DNA from: Odiellus spinosus
Lineage: Eukaryota > Arthropoda > Arachnida > Opiliones > Phalangiidae
NCBI GenBank assembly: GCA_963920705.1
Contig: OY987234.1
Location: forward strand, 1,054,001 to 1,118,000
Length of the DNA stretch: 64,000 bases
Direction: 5' to 3'
Part shown: positions 13,563-26,591 of the stretch, piece after piece
Layout of the letters: the number at the start of each line of letters is the position of its first letter
Numbering within the stretch: the first letter of the stretch is position 1
The notes under the pieces: model-generated
What the model was told of the DNA's origin: nothing
The model's input: the letters and a program-made list of their open reading frames with translations, nothing else
Databases searched by the model: none
Translations under genes and position numbers: made by a program

Positions 13563-14992
13563 AAATTTCCCAAGTGCAGATCCACAAATTTCCCAAGTGC
13601 AGATCCACAAATTTCCCAAGTGCAGATCCACAACTTTCCCAAGTGCAGATCCACAAATTTCCCAAGTGCAGATCCACAAAGTTCCCAAGTGCAGATCCAC
13701 AAATTTCCCAAGTGCACATCCACAAATTTCCCAAGTGCAGATAATCAAATTTCCAAAGTGTAGATCCACAAATTTCCCAAGTGCAGATCCACAAATTTCC
13801 CAAGTGTAGATCCACAAATTTCCCAAGTGTAGATCAACAAATTTCCCAAATGTAGATCCACAAATTTCCCATGTGCAGATCCACAAATGTCCCAAGTGTA
13901 GATCCACAAATTTCCCAAGTGTAGATCCACAAATTTCCCAAATGTAGATCCACAAATTTCCCAAGTGTAGATCCACAAATTTCCCAAGTGCAGATCCACA
14001 AATATCCCAAGTGTAGATCCACAAATTTCCCAAGTGTAGATCCACAAATTTCCCAAATGTAGATCCACAAATTTCCCATCTGCATATCCACAAATTTCCC
14101 AAGTGCAGATCCACAAATTTCCCAAGTGCAGATCCATAAATTTCCCAAGTGCAGATCCACAAATTTCCCAAGTGCAGATCCACAAATTTCCCAAGTGCAG
14201 ATCCACAATTTTCCCAAGTGCAGATCCACAAAGTTCCCAAGTGCAGATCCACAAATTTCCCAAGTGCACATCCACAAATTTCCCAAGTGCAGATAATCAA
14301 ATTTCCCAAGTGTAGATCCACAAATTTCCAAAGTGTAGAACCACAAATTTCCCAAGTGTAGATCCACAAATTTCCCAAGAGCAGATCCACAAATTTCCCA
14401 AGTGCAGATCCAAAAATTTCCCAAGTGCAGATCCACAAATTTCCCAAGTGCAGATCCACAAATTTCCCAAGTGCAGATCCACAAATTTTAGAAATGCAGA
14501 TCCACAAATTTCCCAAGTGCAGATCCACAATTTTCCCAAGTGCAGATCCACAAAGTTCCCAAGTGCAGATCCACAAATTTCCCAAGTGCACATCCACAAA
14601 TTTCCCAAGTGCAGATAATCAAATTTCCCAAGTGTAGATCCACAAATTTCACAAGTGTAGATCCACAAATTTCCCAAGTGTAGATCCACAAACTTCCCAA
14701 ATGCAGATCCACAAATTTCCCAAGTGCAGATCCACAAATTTCCCAAGTGCAGATACACAAATTTCCCAAGTGTAGATCCACAAATTTCCCAAGTGTAGAT
14801 CCACAAATTTCCCAAGTGTAGATCCACAAATTTCCCAAGTGTAGATCCACAAATTTCCCAAGTGCAGATCCACAAATATCCCAAGTGTAGATCCACAAAT
14901 TTCCCAAATGTAGATCCACAAATTTCCCATCTGCATATCCACAAATTTCCCAAGTGCAGATCCACAAATTTCCCAAGTGCAGATCCATAAAT
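11661..14992 (+). repeat. Tandem duplication D, copy 1 (3,332 bp)
   Basis: Repeats at an offset of 3,332 bp, again 145 units minus three bases because it carries the same 21-bp and 22-bp units (near 11743 and 11895). The left limit is where AAAGTT at 11658-11663 faces AAATTT at 14990-14995. It includes most of copy 2 of duplication C, so D is younger than C. Confidence 0.9.
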
Positions 14993-17900
14993 TTCCCAAG
15001 TGCAGATCCACAAATTTCCCAAGTGCACATCCACAAATTTCTCAAGTGCAGATAATCAAATTTCCCAAGTGTAGATCCAAATTTCCCAAGTGTAGATCCA
15101 CAAATTTCCCAAGTGTAGATCCACAAATTTCCCAAGTGCAGATCCACAAATTTCCCAAGTGCAGATCCACAAATTTCCAAAGTGCAGATCCACAAATTTC
15201 CCAAGTGCAGATCCACAAATTTCCCAAGTCAGATCCACAAATTTCCCAAGTGCAGATCCACAATTTTCCCAAGTGCTGATCCACAAAGTTCCCAAGTGCA
15301 GATCCACAAATTTCCCAAGTGCACATCCACAAATTTCCCAAGTGCAGATAATCAAATTTCCAAAGTGTAGATCCACAAATTTCCCAAGTGTAGATCCACA
15401 AATTTCCCAAGTGTAGATCCACAAATTACCCAAGTGTAGATCCACAAATTTCCCAAGTGCAGATCCACAAATTTCCCAAGTGTAGATCCACAAATTTCCC
15501 AAATGTAGATCCACAAATTTACCAAGTGTAGATCCACAAATTTCCCAAGTGCAGATCCACAAATATCCCAAGTGTAGATCCACAAATTTCCCAAGTGTAG
15601 ATCCACAAATTTCCCAAATGTAGATCCACAAATTTCCCATGTGCATATCCACAAATTTCCCAAGTGCAGATCCACAAATTTCCCAAGTGCAGATCCATAA
15701 ATTTCCCAAGTGCAGATCCAAAAATTTCCCAAGTGCAGATCCACAAACTTCCCAAGTGCAGATCCACAATTTTCCCAAGTGCAGATCCACAAAGTTCCCA
15801 AGTGCAGATCCACAAATTTCCCAAGTGTAGATCCACAAATTTCCCAAGTGTAGATCCACAAATTTCCCAAGTGTAGATCCACAAATTTCCCAAGTGTAGA
15901 TCCACAAATTTCCCAAGTGTAGATCCACAAATTTCCCAAGAGCAGATCCACAAATTTCCCAAGTGCAGATCCAAAAATTTCCCAAGTGCAGATCCTCAAA
16001 TTTCCCAAGTATAGATCCGCAAATTTCCCAAGTGTAGATCCACAAATTTCCCAAGTGCAGATCCACAAATTTCCCAAGTGCAGATCCACAAATTTCCCAA
16101 GTGCAGATCCACAATTTTCCCAAGTGCAGATCCACAAAGTTCCCAAGTGCAGATCCACAAATTTCCCAGGTGCACATCCACAAATTTCCCAAGTGCAGAT
16201 AATCAAATTTCCCAAGTGTAGATCCACAAATTTCCAAAGTGTAGAACCACAAATTTCCCAAGTGTAGATCCACAAATTTCCCAAGAGCAGATCCACAAAT
16301 TTCCCAAGTGCAGATCCAAAAATTTCCCAAGTGCAGATCCACAAATTTCCCAAGTGCAGATCCACAAATTTCCCAAGTGCAGATCCACAAATTTTAGAAG
16401 TGCAGATCCACAAATTTCCCAAGTGCAGATCCACAAATTTCCCAAGTGCAGATAATCAAATTTCCCAAGTGCAGATCCACAAATTTCCCAAGTGCAGATC
16501 CACAAATTTCCCAAGTGCAGATCCACAAATTTCCCAAGTGCAGATCCACAAATTTCCCAAGTGCAGATCCACAATTTTCCCAAGTGCAGATCCACAAAGT
16601 TCCCAAGTGCAGATCCACAAATTTCCCAAGTGCACATCCACAAATTTCTCAAGTGCAGATAATCAAATTTCCCAAGTGTAGATCCACAAATTTCCCAAGT
16701 GTAGATCCACAAATTTCCCAAGTGTAGATCCACAAATTTCCCAAGTGCAGATCCACAAATTTCCCAAGTGCAGATCCACAAATTTCCCAAGTGCAGATAA
16801 TCAAATTTCCCAAGTGTAGATCCACAAATTTCCCAAGTGTAGAACCACAAATTTCCCAAGTGTAGATCCACAAATTTCCCAAGTGCAGATCCAAAAATTT
16901 CCCAAGTGCAGATCCACAAATTTCCCAAGTGCAGATCCACAAATTTCCCAAGTGCAGATCCACAACTTTCCCAAGTGCAGATCCACAAATTTCCCAAGTG
17001 CAGATCCACAAAGTTCCCAAGTGCAGATCCACAAATTTCCCAAGTGCACATCCACAAATTTCCCAAGTGCAGATAATCAAATTTCCAAAGTGTAGATCCA
17101 CAAATTTCCCAAGTGCAGATCCACAAATTTCCCAAGTGTAGATCCACAAATTTCCCAAGTGTAGATCAACAAATTTCCCAAATGTAGATCCACAAATTTC
17201 CCATGTGCAGATCCACAAATGTCCCAAGTGTAGATCCACAAATTTCCCAAGTGTAGATCCACAAATTTCCCAAATGTAGATCCACAAATTTCCCAAGTGT
17301 AGATCCACAAATTTCCCAAGTGCAGATCCACAAATATCCCAAGTGTAGATCCACAAATTTCCCAAGTGTAGATCCACAAATTTCCCAAATGTAGATCCAC
17401 AAATTTCCCATCTGCATATCCACAAATTTCCCAAGTGCAGATCCACAAATTTCCCAAGTGCAGATCCATAAATTTCCCAAGTGCAGATCCACAAATTTCC
17501 CAAGTGCAGATCCACAAATTTCCCAAGTGCAGATCCACAATTTTCCCAAGTGCAGATCCACAAAGTTCCCAAGTGCAGATCCACAAATTTCCCAAGTGCA
17601 CATCCACAAATTTCCCAAGTGCAGATAATCAAATTTCCCAAGTGTAGATCCACAAATTTCCAAAGTGTAGAACCACAAATTTCCCAAGTGTAGATCCACA
17701 AATTTCCCAAGAGCAGATCCACAAATTTCCCAAGTGCAGATCCAAAAATTTCCCAAGTGCAGATCCACAAATTTCCCAAGTGCAGATCCACAAATTTCCC
17801 AAGTGCAGATCCACAAATTTTAGAAATGCAGATCCACAAATTTCCCAAGTGCAGATCCACAATTTTCCCAAGTGCAGATCCACAAAGTTCCCAAGTGCAG

Positions 17901-18324
17901 ATCCACAAATTTCCCAAGTTGACATCCACAAATTTCCCAAGTGCAGATAATCAAATTTCCCAAGTGTAGATCCACAAATTTCACAAGTGTAGATCCACAA
18001 ATTTCCCAAGTGTAGATCCACAAACTTCCCAAATGCAGATCCACAAATTTCCCAAGTGCAGATCCACAAATTTCCCAAGTGCAGATACACAAATTTCCCA
18101 AGTGTAGATCCACAAATTTCCCAAGTGTAGATCCACAAATTTCCCAAGTGTAGATCCACAAATTTCCCAAGTGTAGATCCACAAATTTCCCAAGTGCAGA
18201 TCCACAAATATCCCAAGTGTAGATCCACAAATTTCCCAAATGTAGATCCACAAATTTCCCATCTGCATATCCACAAATTTCCCAAGTGCAGATCCACAAA
18301 TTTCCCAAGTGCAGATCCATAAAT
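14993..18324 (+). repeat. Tandem duplication D, copy 2 (3,332 bp)
   Basis: Near-identical to 11661-14992. Differences I could see are CCCAGGTGCAC near 16167 for CCCAAGTGCAC, AAGTTGACATCC near 17918 for AAGTGCACATCC, and one more that changes a single residue in a 491-codon frame. The match runs on to about 18358. Confidence 0.9.
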
Positions 18325-20197
18325 TTCCCAAGTGCAGATCCACAAATTTCCCAAGTGCAGATCCACAAATTTCCCAAGTGCAGATCCACAATTTTCCCAA
18401 GTGCAGATCCACAAAGTTCCCAAGTGCAGATCCACAAATTTCCCAAGTGCACATCCACAAATTTCCCAAGTGCAGATAATCAAATTTCCCAAGTGTAGAT
18501 CCACAAATTTCCAAAGTGTAGAACCACAAATTTCCCAAGTGTAGATCCACAAATTTCCCAAGAGCAGATCCACAAATTTCCCAAGTGCAGATCCAAAAAT
18601 TTCCCAAGTGCAGATCCACAAGTTTCCCAAGTGCAGATCCACAAATTTCCCAAGTGCAGATCCACAAATTTTAGAAGTGCAGATCCACAAATTTCCCAAG
18701 TGCAGATCCACAAATTTCCCAAGTGCAGATCCACAATTTTCCCAAGTGCAGATCCACAAAGTTCCCAAGTGCAGATCCACAAATTTCCCAAGTGCACATC
18801 CACAAATTTCCCAAGTGCAGATAATCAAATTTCCCAAGTGTAGATCCACAAATTTCACAAGTGTAGATCCACAAATTTCCCAAGTGTAGATCCACAAATT
18901 TCCCAAATGCAGATCCACAAATTTCCCAAGTGCAGATCCACAAATTTCCCAAGTGCAGATACACAAATTTCCCAAGTGTAGATCCACAAATTTCCCAAGT
19001 GTAGATCCACAAATTTCCCAAGTGTAGATCCACAAATTTCCCAAGTGTAGATCCACAAATTTCCCAAGTGCAGATCCACAAATTTCCCAAGTGCAGATCC
19101 ACAAATTTTAGAAGTGCAGATCCACAAATTTCCCAAGTGCAGATCCACAAATTTCCCAAGTGCAGATCCACAATTTTCCCAAGTGCAGATCCACAAAGTT
19201 CCCAAGTGCAGATCCACAAATTTCCCAAGTGCACATCCACAAATTTCCCAAGTGCAGATAATCAAATTTCCCAAGTGTAGATCCACAAATTTCACAAGTG
19301 TAGATCCACAAATTTCCCAAGTGTAGATCCACAAACTTCCCAAATGCAGATCCACAAATTTCCCAAGTGCAGATCCACAAATTTCCCAAGTGCAGATACA
19401 CAAATTTCCCAAGTGTAGATCCACAAATTTCCCAAGTGTAGATCCACAAATTTCCCAAGTGTAGATCCACAAATTTCCCAAGTGTAGATCCACAAATTTC
19501 CCAAGTGCAGATCCACAAATATCCCAAGTGTAGATCCACAAATTTCCCAAGTGTAGATCCACAAATTTCCCAAATGTAGATCCACAAATTTCCCATCTGC
19601 ATATCCACAAATTTCCCAAGTGCAGATCCACAAATTTCCCAAGTGCAGATCCATAAATTTCCCAAGTGCAGATCCACAAATTTCCCAAGTGCAGATCCAC
19701 AAATTTCCCAAGTGCAGATCCACAATTTTCCCAAGTGCAGATCCACAAAGTTCCCAAGTGCAGATCCACAAATTTCCCAAGTGCACATCCACAAATTTCC
19801 CAAGTGCAGATAATCAAATTTCCCAAGTGTAGATCCACAAATTTCCAAAGTGTAGAACCACAAATTTCCCAAGTGTAGATCCACAAATTTCCCAAGAGCA
19901 GATCCACAAATTTCCCAAGTGCAGATCCAAAAATTTCCCAAGTGCAGATCCACAAATTTCCCAAGTGCAGATCCACAAATTTCCCAAGTGCAGATCCACA
20001 AATTTTAGAAGTGCAGATCCACAAATTTCCCAAGTGCAGATCCACAAATTTCCCAAGTGCAGATCCACAATTTTCCCAAGTGCAGATCCACAAAGTTCCC
20101 AAGTGCAGATCCACAAATTTCCCAAGTGCACATCCACAAATTTCCCAAGTGTAGATCCACAAATTTCCCAAGTGTAGATCCACAAATTTCCCAAGTA
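17967..20197 (+). repeat. Tandem duplication E, copy 1 (2,231 bp)
   Basis: Repeats at 2,231 bp, exactly 97 units. The left limit is GTGTAG at 17964-17969 facing GTATAG at 20195-20200. Inside it, segments repeat at 437 bp (19 units), 897 bp (39 units) and 1,334 bp (58 units), shown by the TTTTAGAAG mark at 18671, 19108 and 20005. Confidence 0.9.
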
Positions 20198-22428
20198 TAG
20201 ATCCACAAATTTCACAAGTGTAGATCCACAAATTTCCCAAGTGTAGATCCACAAACTTCCCAAATGCAGATCCACAAATTTCCCAAGTGCAGATCCACAA
20301 ATTTCCCAAGTGCAGATACACAAATTTCCCAAGTGTAGATCCACAAATTTCCCAAGTGTAGATCCACAAATTTCCCAAGTGTAGATCCACAAATTTCCCA
20401 AGTGTAGATCCACAAATTTCCCAAGTGCAGATCCACAAATATCCCAAGTGTAGATCCACAAATTTCCCAAATGTAGATCCACAAATTTCCCATCTGCATA
20501 TCCACAAATTTCCCAAGTGCAGATCCACAAATTTCCCAAGTGCAGATCCATAAATTTCCCAAGTGCAGATCCACAAATTTCCCAAGTGCAGATCCACAAA
20601 TTTCCCAAGTGCAGATCCACAATTTTCCCAAGTGCAGATCCACAAAGTTCCCAAGTGCAGATCCACAAATTTCCCAAGTGCACATCCACAAATTTCCCAA
20701 GTGCAGATAATCAAATTTCCCAAGTGTAGATCCACAAATTTCCAAAGTGTAGAACCACAAATTTCCCAAGTGTAGATCCACAAATTTCCCAAGAGCAGAT
20801 CCACAAATTTCCCAAGTGCAGATCCAAAAATTTCCCAAGTGCAGATCCACAAATTTCCCAAGTGCAGATCCACAAATTTCCCAAGTGCAGATCCACAAAT
20901 TTTAGAAGTGCAGATCCACAAATTTCCCAAGTGCAGATCCACAAATTTCCCAAGTGCAGATCCACAATTTTCCCAAGTGCAGATCCACAAAGTTCCCAAG
21001 TGCAGATCCACAAATTTCCCAAGTGCACATCCACAAATTTCCCAAGTGCAGATAATCAAATTTCCCAAGTGTAGATCCACAAATTTCACAAGTGTAGATC
21101 CACAAATTTCCCAAGTGTAGATCCACAAATTTCCCAAATGCAGATCCACAAATTTCCCAAGTGCAGATCCACAAATTTCCCAAGTGCAGATACACAAATT
21201 TCCCAAGTGTAGATCCACAAATTTCCCAAGTGTAGATCCACAAATTTCCCAAGTGTAGATCCACAAATTTCCCAAGTGTAGATCCACAAATTTCCCAAGT
21301 GCAGATCCACAAATTTCCCAAGTGCAGATCCACAAATTTTAGAAGTGCAGATCCACAAATTTCCCAAGTGCAGATCCACAAATTTCCCAAGTGCAGATCC
21401 ACAATTTTCCCAAGTGCAGATCCACAAAGTTCCCAAGTGCAGATCCACAAATTTCCCAAGTGCACATCCACAAATTTCCCAAGTGCAGATAATCAAATTT
21501 CCCAAGTGTAGATCCACAAATTTCACAAGTGTAGATCCACAAATTTCCCAAGTGTAGATCCACAAACTTCCCAAATGCAGATCCACAAATTTCCCAAGTG
21601 CAGATCCACAAATTTCCCAAGTGCAGATACACAAATTTCCCAAGTGTAGATCCACAAATTTCCCAAGTGTAGATCCACAAATTTCCCAAGTGTAGATCCA
21701 CAAATTTCCCAAGTGTAGATCCACAAATTTCCCAAGTGCAGATCCACAAATATCCCAAGTGTAGATCCACAAATTTCCCAAGTGTAGATCCACAAATTTC
21801 CCAAATGTAGATCCACAAATTTCCCATCTGCATATCCACAAATTTCCCAAGTGCAGATCCACAAATTTCCCAAGTGCAGATCCATAAATTTCCCAAGTGC
21901 AGATCCACAAATTTCCCAAGTGCAGATCCACAAATTTCCCAAGTGCAGATCCACAATTTTCCCAAGTGCAGATCCACAAAGTTCCCAAGTGCAGATCCAC
22001 AAATTTCCCAAGTGCACATCCACAAATTTCCCAAGTGCAGATAATCAAATTTCCCAAGTGTAGATCCACAAATTTCCAAAGTGTAGAACCACAAATTTCC
22101 CAAGTGTAGATCCACAAATTTCCCAAGAGCAGATCCACAAATTTCCCAAGTGCAGATCCAAAAATTTCCCAAGTGCAGATCCACAAATTTCCCAAGTGCA
22201 GATCCACAAATTTCCCAAGTGCAGATCCACAAATTTTAGAAGTGCAGATCCACAAATTTCCCAAGTGCAGATCCACAAATTTCCCAAGTGCAGATCCACA
22301 ATTTTCCCAAGTGCAGATCCACAAAGTTCCCAAGTGCAGATCCACAAATTTCCCAAGTGCACATCCACAAATTTCCCAAGTGAAGATAATCAAATTTCCC
22401 AAGTGTAGATCCACAAATTTCACAAGTG
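20198..22428 (+). repeat. Tandem duplication E, copy 2 (2,231 bp)
   Basis: Identical to copy 1 over long translated stretches (19108-20001 against 21339-22232, 297 codons). One visible change is CACAAATTT near 20851 for CACAAGTTT near 18620. The TTTTAGAAG marks fall at 20902, 21339 and 22236, repeating the 437 and 897 spacing. Confidence 0.9.
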
Positions 22429-23141
22429 TAGATCCACAAATTTCCCAAGTGTAGATCCACAAATTTCCCAAATGCAGATCCACAAATTTCCCAAGTGCAG
22501 ATCCACAAATTTCCCAAGTGCAGATACACAAATTTCCCAAGTGTAGATCCACAAATTTCCCAAGTGTAGATCCACAAATTTCCCAAGTGTAGATCCACAA
22601 ATTTCCCAAGTGTAGATCCACAAATTTCCCAAGTGCAGATCCACAAATTTCCCAAGTGAAGATCCACAAATTTCCCAAGTGCAGATACACAAATTTCCCA
22701 AGTGTAGATCCACAAATTTCCCAAGTGTAGATCCACAAATTTCCCAAGTGTAGATCCACAAATTTCCCAAGTGTAGATCCACAAATTTCCCAAGTGCAGA
22801 TCCACAAATTTCCCAAGTGAAGATCCACAAATTTCCCAAGTGCAGATCCACAAATTTCCCAAGTGCAGATCCACAAATTTCCCAAGTGTAGATCCACAAA
22901 TTTCCCAAGTGCAGATCCAAAAATTTCCCAAGTGTAGATCCACAAATTTCCCAAGTGTAGATCCACAAATTTCCCAAATGTAGATCCACAAATTTCCCAT
23001 GTGCAGATCCACAAATTTCCCAAGTGTATATCCACAAATTTCCCAAGTGTAGATCCACAAATTTCCCAAATGTAGATCCACAAATTTCCCAAGTGTAGAT
23101 CCACAAATTTCCCAAGTGTAGATCCACAAATTTCCCAAGTG
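22100..23141 (+). repeat. Dispersed duplicate F, left member (partner 25550-26591)
   Basis: The variant order matches 25550-26591 at an offset of 3,450 bp, exactly 150 units. It covers the TTTTAGAAG mark, a cassette, and a run containing GTGAAGATCC units. A difference is GTGAAGATAATC near 22382 against GTGCAGATAATC in the partner. The match ends where AAATCTCCC occurs near 23152. Confidence 0.8.
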
Positions 23142-25549
23142 TAGATCCACAAATCTCCCAAATGTAGATCCACAAATTTCCCAAGTGCAGATCCACAAAT
23201 TTCCCAAGTGCAGATCCACAAATTTCCCAAGTGCAGATCCAAAAATTTCCCAAGTGCAGATCCACAAATTTCCCAAGTGCAGATCCACAAATTTCCCAAG
23301 TGCAGATCCAAAAATTTCCCAAGTGCAGATCCACAAATTTCCCAAGTGCAGATCCACAAATTTCCCAAGTGCAGATCCACAAATTTCCCAAGTGCAGATC
23401 CACAAATTTCCCAAGTGCAGATCCACAAATTTTCCAAGTGCAGATCCACAAATTTCCCAAGTGCAGATCCACATTTTTCCCAAGGGCAGATCCACAAAGT
23501 TCCCAAGTGCAGATCCACAAATTTCCCAAGTGCATATCCACAAATTTCCCAAGTGCAGATCCAAAAATTTCCCAAGTGCAGATCCACAAATTTCCCAAGT
23601 GGAGATAATTAAATTTCCCAAGTGCAGATCCACAAATTTCCCAAGTGCACATCCACAAATTTCCCAAGTGGAGATAATTAAATTTCCCAAGTGTAGATCC
23701 ACAAATTTCCCAAGTGTAGAACCACAAATTTCCCAAGCGTAGATCCACAAATTTCCCAAGTGCAGATCCAAAAATTTCCCAAGTGCAGATCCACAAATTT
23801 CCCAAGTGCATATCCACAAATTTCCCAAGTGCAGATCCACAAATTTCCCAAGTGCAGATCCACAAATTTCCCAAGTGCAGATCCACAAATTTCCCAAGTG
23901 CAGATCCACAAATTTCCCAAGTGCAGATCCACAAATTTCCCAAGTGCAGATCCACAATTTTCCCAAGTGCAGATCCACAAAGTTCCCAAGTGCAGATCCA
24001 CAAATTTCCCAAGTGCACATCCACAAATTTCTCAAGTGCAGATAATCAAATTTCCCAAGTGTAGATCCACAAATTTCCCAAGTGTAGATCCACAAATTTC
24101 CCAAGTGTAGATCCACAAATTTCCCAAGTGCAGATCCACAAATTTCCCAAGTGCAGATCCACAAATTTCCCAAGTGCAGATAATCAAATTTCCCAAGTGT
24201 AGATCCACAAATTTCCCAAGTGTAGAACCACAAATTTCCCAAGTGTAGATCCACAAATTTCCCAAGTGCAGATCCAAAAATTTCCCAAGTGCAGATCCAC
24301 AAATTTAACAAGTGCATATCCACAAATTTTCCAAGTGCAGATCCACAAATTTCCAAAGTGCAGATCCACAAATTTCCCAAGTGCAGATCCACAAATTTCC
24401 CAAGTGCAGATCCACAAATTTCCCAAGTGCAGATCCACAAATTTCCCAAGTGCAGATCCACAATTTTCCCAAGTTCAGATCCACAAAGTTCCCAAGTGCA
24501 GATCCACAATTTTCCCAAGTGCAGATCCACAAATTTCCCAAGTGCAGATCCACAAATTTCCCAAGTGCAGATCCACAAATTTCCCAAGTGCAGATCCACA
24601 AATTTCCCAAGTGCACATCCACAAATTTCCCAAGTGCAGATAATCAAATTTCCCAAGTGTAGATCCACAAATTTCCAAAGTGTAGAACCACAAATTTCCC
24701 AAGTGTAGATCCACAAATTTCCCAAGAGCAGATCCACAAATTTCCCAAGTGCAGATCCAAAAATTTCCCAAGTGCAGATCCACAAATTTCCCAAGTGCAG
24801 ATCCACAAATTTCCCAAGTGCAGATCCACAAATTTTAGAAGTGCAGATCCACAAATTTCCCAAGTGCAGATCCACAAATTTCCCAAGTGCAGATCCACAA
24901 TTTTCCCAAGTGCAGATCCACAAAGTTCCCAAGTGCAGATCCACAAATTTCCCAAGTGCACATCCACAAATTTCCCAAGTGCAGATAATCAAATTTCCCA
25001 AGTGTAGATCCACAAATTTCACAAGTGTAGATCCACAAATTTCCCAAGTGTAGATCCACAAATTTCCCAAATGCAGATCCACAAATTTCCCAAGTGCAGA
25101 TCCACAAATTTCCCAAGTGCAGATACACAAATTTCCCAAGTGTAGATCCACAAATTTCCCAAGTGTAGATCCACAAATTTCCCAAGTGTAGATCCACAAA
25201 TTTCCCAAGTGTAGATCCACAAATTTCCCAAGTGCAGATCCACAAATATCCCAAGTGTAGATCCACAAATTTCCCAAGTGTAGATCCACAAATTTCCCAA
25301 ATGTAGATCCACAAATTTCCCATCTGCATATCCACAAATTTCCCAAGTGCAGATCCACAAATTTCCCAAGTGCATATCCATAAATTTCCCAAGTGCAGAT
25401 CCACAAATTTCCCAAGTGCAGATCCACAAATTTCCCAAGTGCAGATCCACAATTTTCCCAAGTGCAGATCCACAAAGTTCCCAAGTGCAGATCCACAAAT
25501 TTCCCAAGTGCACATCCACAAATTTCCCAAGTGCAGATAATCAAATTTC
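23142..25549 (+). repeat. Interval between the F duplicates, rich in C-form units
   Basis: This stretch opens with a run of nearly all C-form units (GTGCAG) from about 23183 to 23620. That run gives unusually long open frames on the + strand. Cassettes follow near 23960-24040 and 24460-24640, and TTTTAGAAG near 24835. The part from 24770 resembles 22173 onward at 2,599 bp (113 units). Confidence 0.75.
23465..23610 (+). repeat. First cassette with the ATTTTT / AAGGG variant, in a divergent context
   Basis: Here the AATTTT unit of the cassette is replaced by CACATTTTTCCC followed by AAGGGCAGATCC, then the usual CACAAAGTTCCC unit. The next units carry GTGCATATCC, CCAAAAATTT and GTGGAGATAATT in place of the usual GCACATCC and GATAATC marks. 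It is an outlier in the left half. The same ATTTTT/AAGGG mark becomes the rule from about 31.6 kb onward. Confidence 0.85.
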
Positions 25550-26591
25550 CCAAGTGTAGATCCACAAATTTCCCAAGAGCAGATCCACAAATTTCCCAAG
25601 TGCAGATCCAAAAATTTCCCAAGTGCAGATCCACAAATTTCCCAAGTGCAGATCCACAAATTTCCCAAGTGCAGATCCACAAATTTTAGAAGTGCAGATC
25701 CACAAATTTCCCAAGTGCAGATCCACAAATTTCCCAAGTGCAGATCCACAATTTTCCCAAGTGCAGATCCACAAAGTTCCCAAGTGCAGATCCACAAATT
25801 TCCCAAGTGCACATCCACAAATTTCCCAAGTGCAGATAATCAAATTTCCCAAGTGTAGATCCACAAATTTCACAAGTGTAGATCCACAAATTTCCCAAGT
25901 GTAGATCCACAAATTTCCCAAATGCAGATCCACAAATTTCCCAAGTGCAGATCCACAAATTTCCCAAGTGCAGATACACAAATTTCCCAAGTGTAGATCC
26001 ACAAATTTCCCAAGTGTAGATCCACAAATTTCCCAAGTGTAGATCCACAAATTTCCCAAGTGTAGATCCACAAATTTCCCAAGTGCAGATCCACAAATTT
26101 CCCAAGTGAAGATCCACAAATTTCCCAAGTGCAGATACACAAATTTCCCAAGTGTAGATCCACAAATTTCCCAAGTGTAGATCCACAAATTTCCCAAGTG
26201 TAGATCCACAAATTTCCCAAGTGTAGATCCACAAATTTCCCAAGTGCAGATCCACAAATTTCCCAAGTGAAGATCCACAAATTTCCCAAGTGCAGATCCA
26301 CAAATTTCCCAAGTGCAGATCCACAAATTTCCCAAGTGTAGATCCACAAATTTCCCAAGTGCAGATCCAAAAATTTCCCAAGTGTAGATCCACAAATTTC
26401 CCAAGTGTAGATCCACAAATTTCCCAAATGTAGATCCACAAATTTCCCATGTGCAGATCCACAAATTTCCCAAGTGTATATCCACAAATTTCCCAAGTGT
26501 AGATCCACAAATTTCCCAAATGTAGATCCACAAATTTCCCAAGTGTAGATCCACAAATTTCCCAAGTGTAGATCCACAAATTTCCCAAGTG
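25550..26591 (+). repeat. Dispersed duplicate F, right member
   Basis: Second member of the 3,450-bp-offset pair. Downstream of 26591 the order returns to cassettes like those near 24.0 kb (CACAATTTTCC, AAAGTT, GCACATCC with TTTCTC, GATAATC). Confidence 0.8.

Larger units (their letters stand above)
9322..15090 (+). other. Family of 21-bp units with GATCCAAATTT
   Basis: Loss of two bases from GATCCACAAATTT gives GATCCAAATTT near 9332, 11744 and 15072. The copies are 2,412 and 3,328 bp apart, matching duplications C and D to within reading error. Hence one deletion, copied twice. Confidence 0.88.
2026..15240 (+). other. Family of 22-bp units with AAGTCAGATCC
   Basis: Loss of one G from AAGTGCAGATCC gives a 22-bp unit. 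It lies near 2037, 4220, 6887, 8473, 9482, 11894 and 15226, and only in the left domain. Each is inherited through duplications A to D, and it accounts for the minus-one in their lengths. Confidence 0.9.

Noticed and set aside
22236-25682. 1,148-codon minus-strand open frame (and others of 826, 833, 864, 743, 664 and 652 codons) as a repeat-protein gene
   Set aside because: All three frames of the strand read the same 23-residue cycle, overlapping long frames occur together, and frames begin and end at chance mutations. There is no unique N- or C-terminal domain. A 23-bp unit puts every base in all three codon positions, so there is no codon signature.
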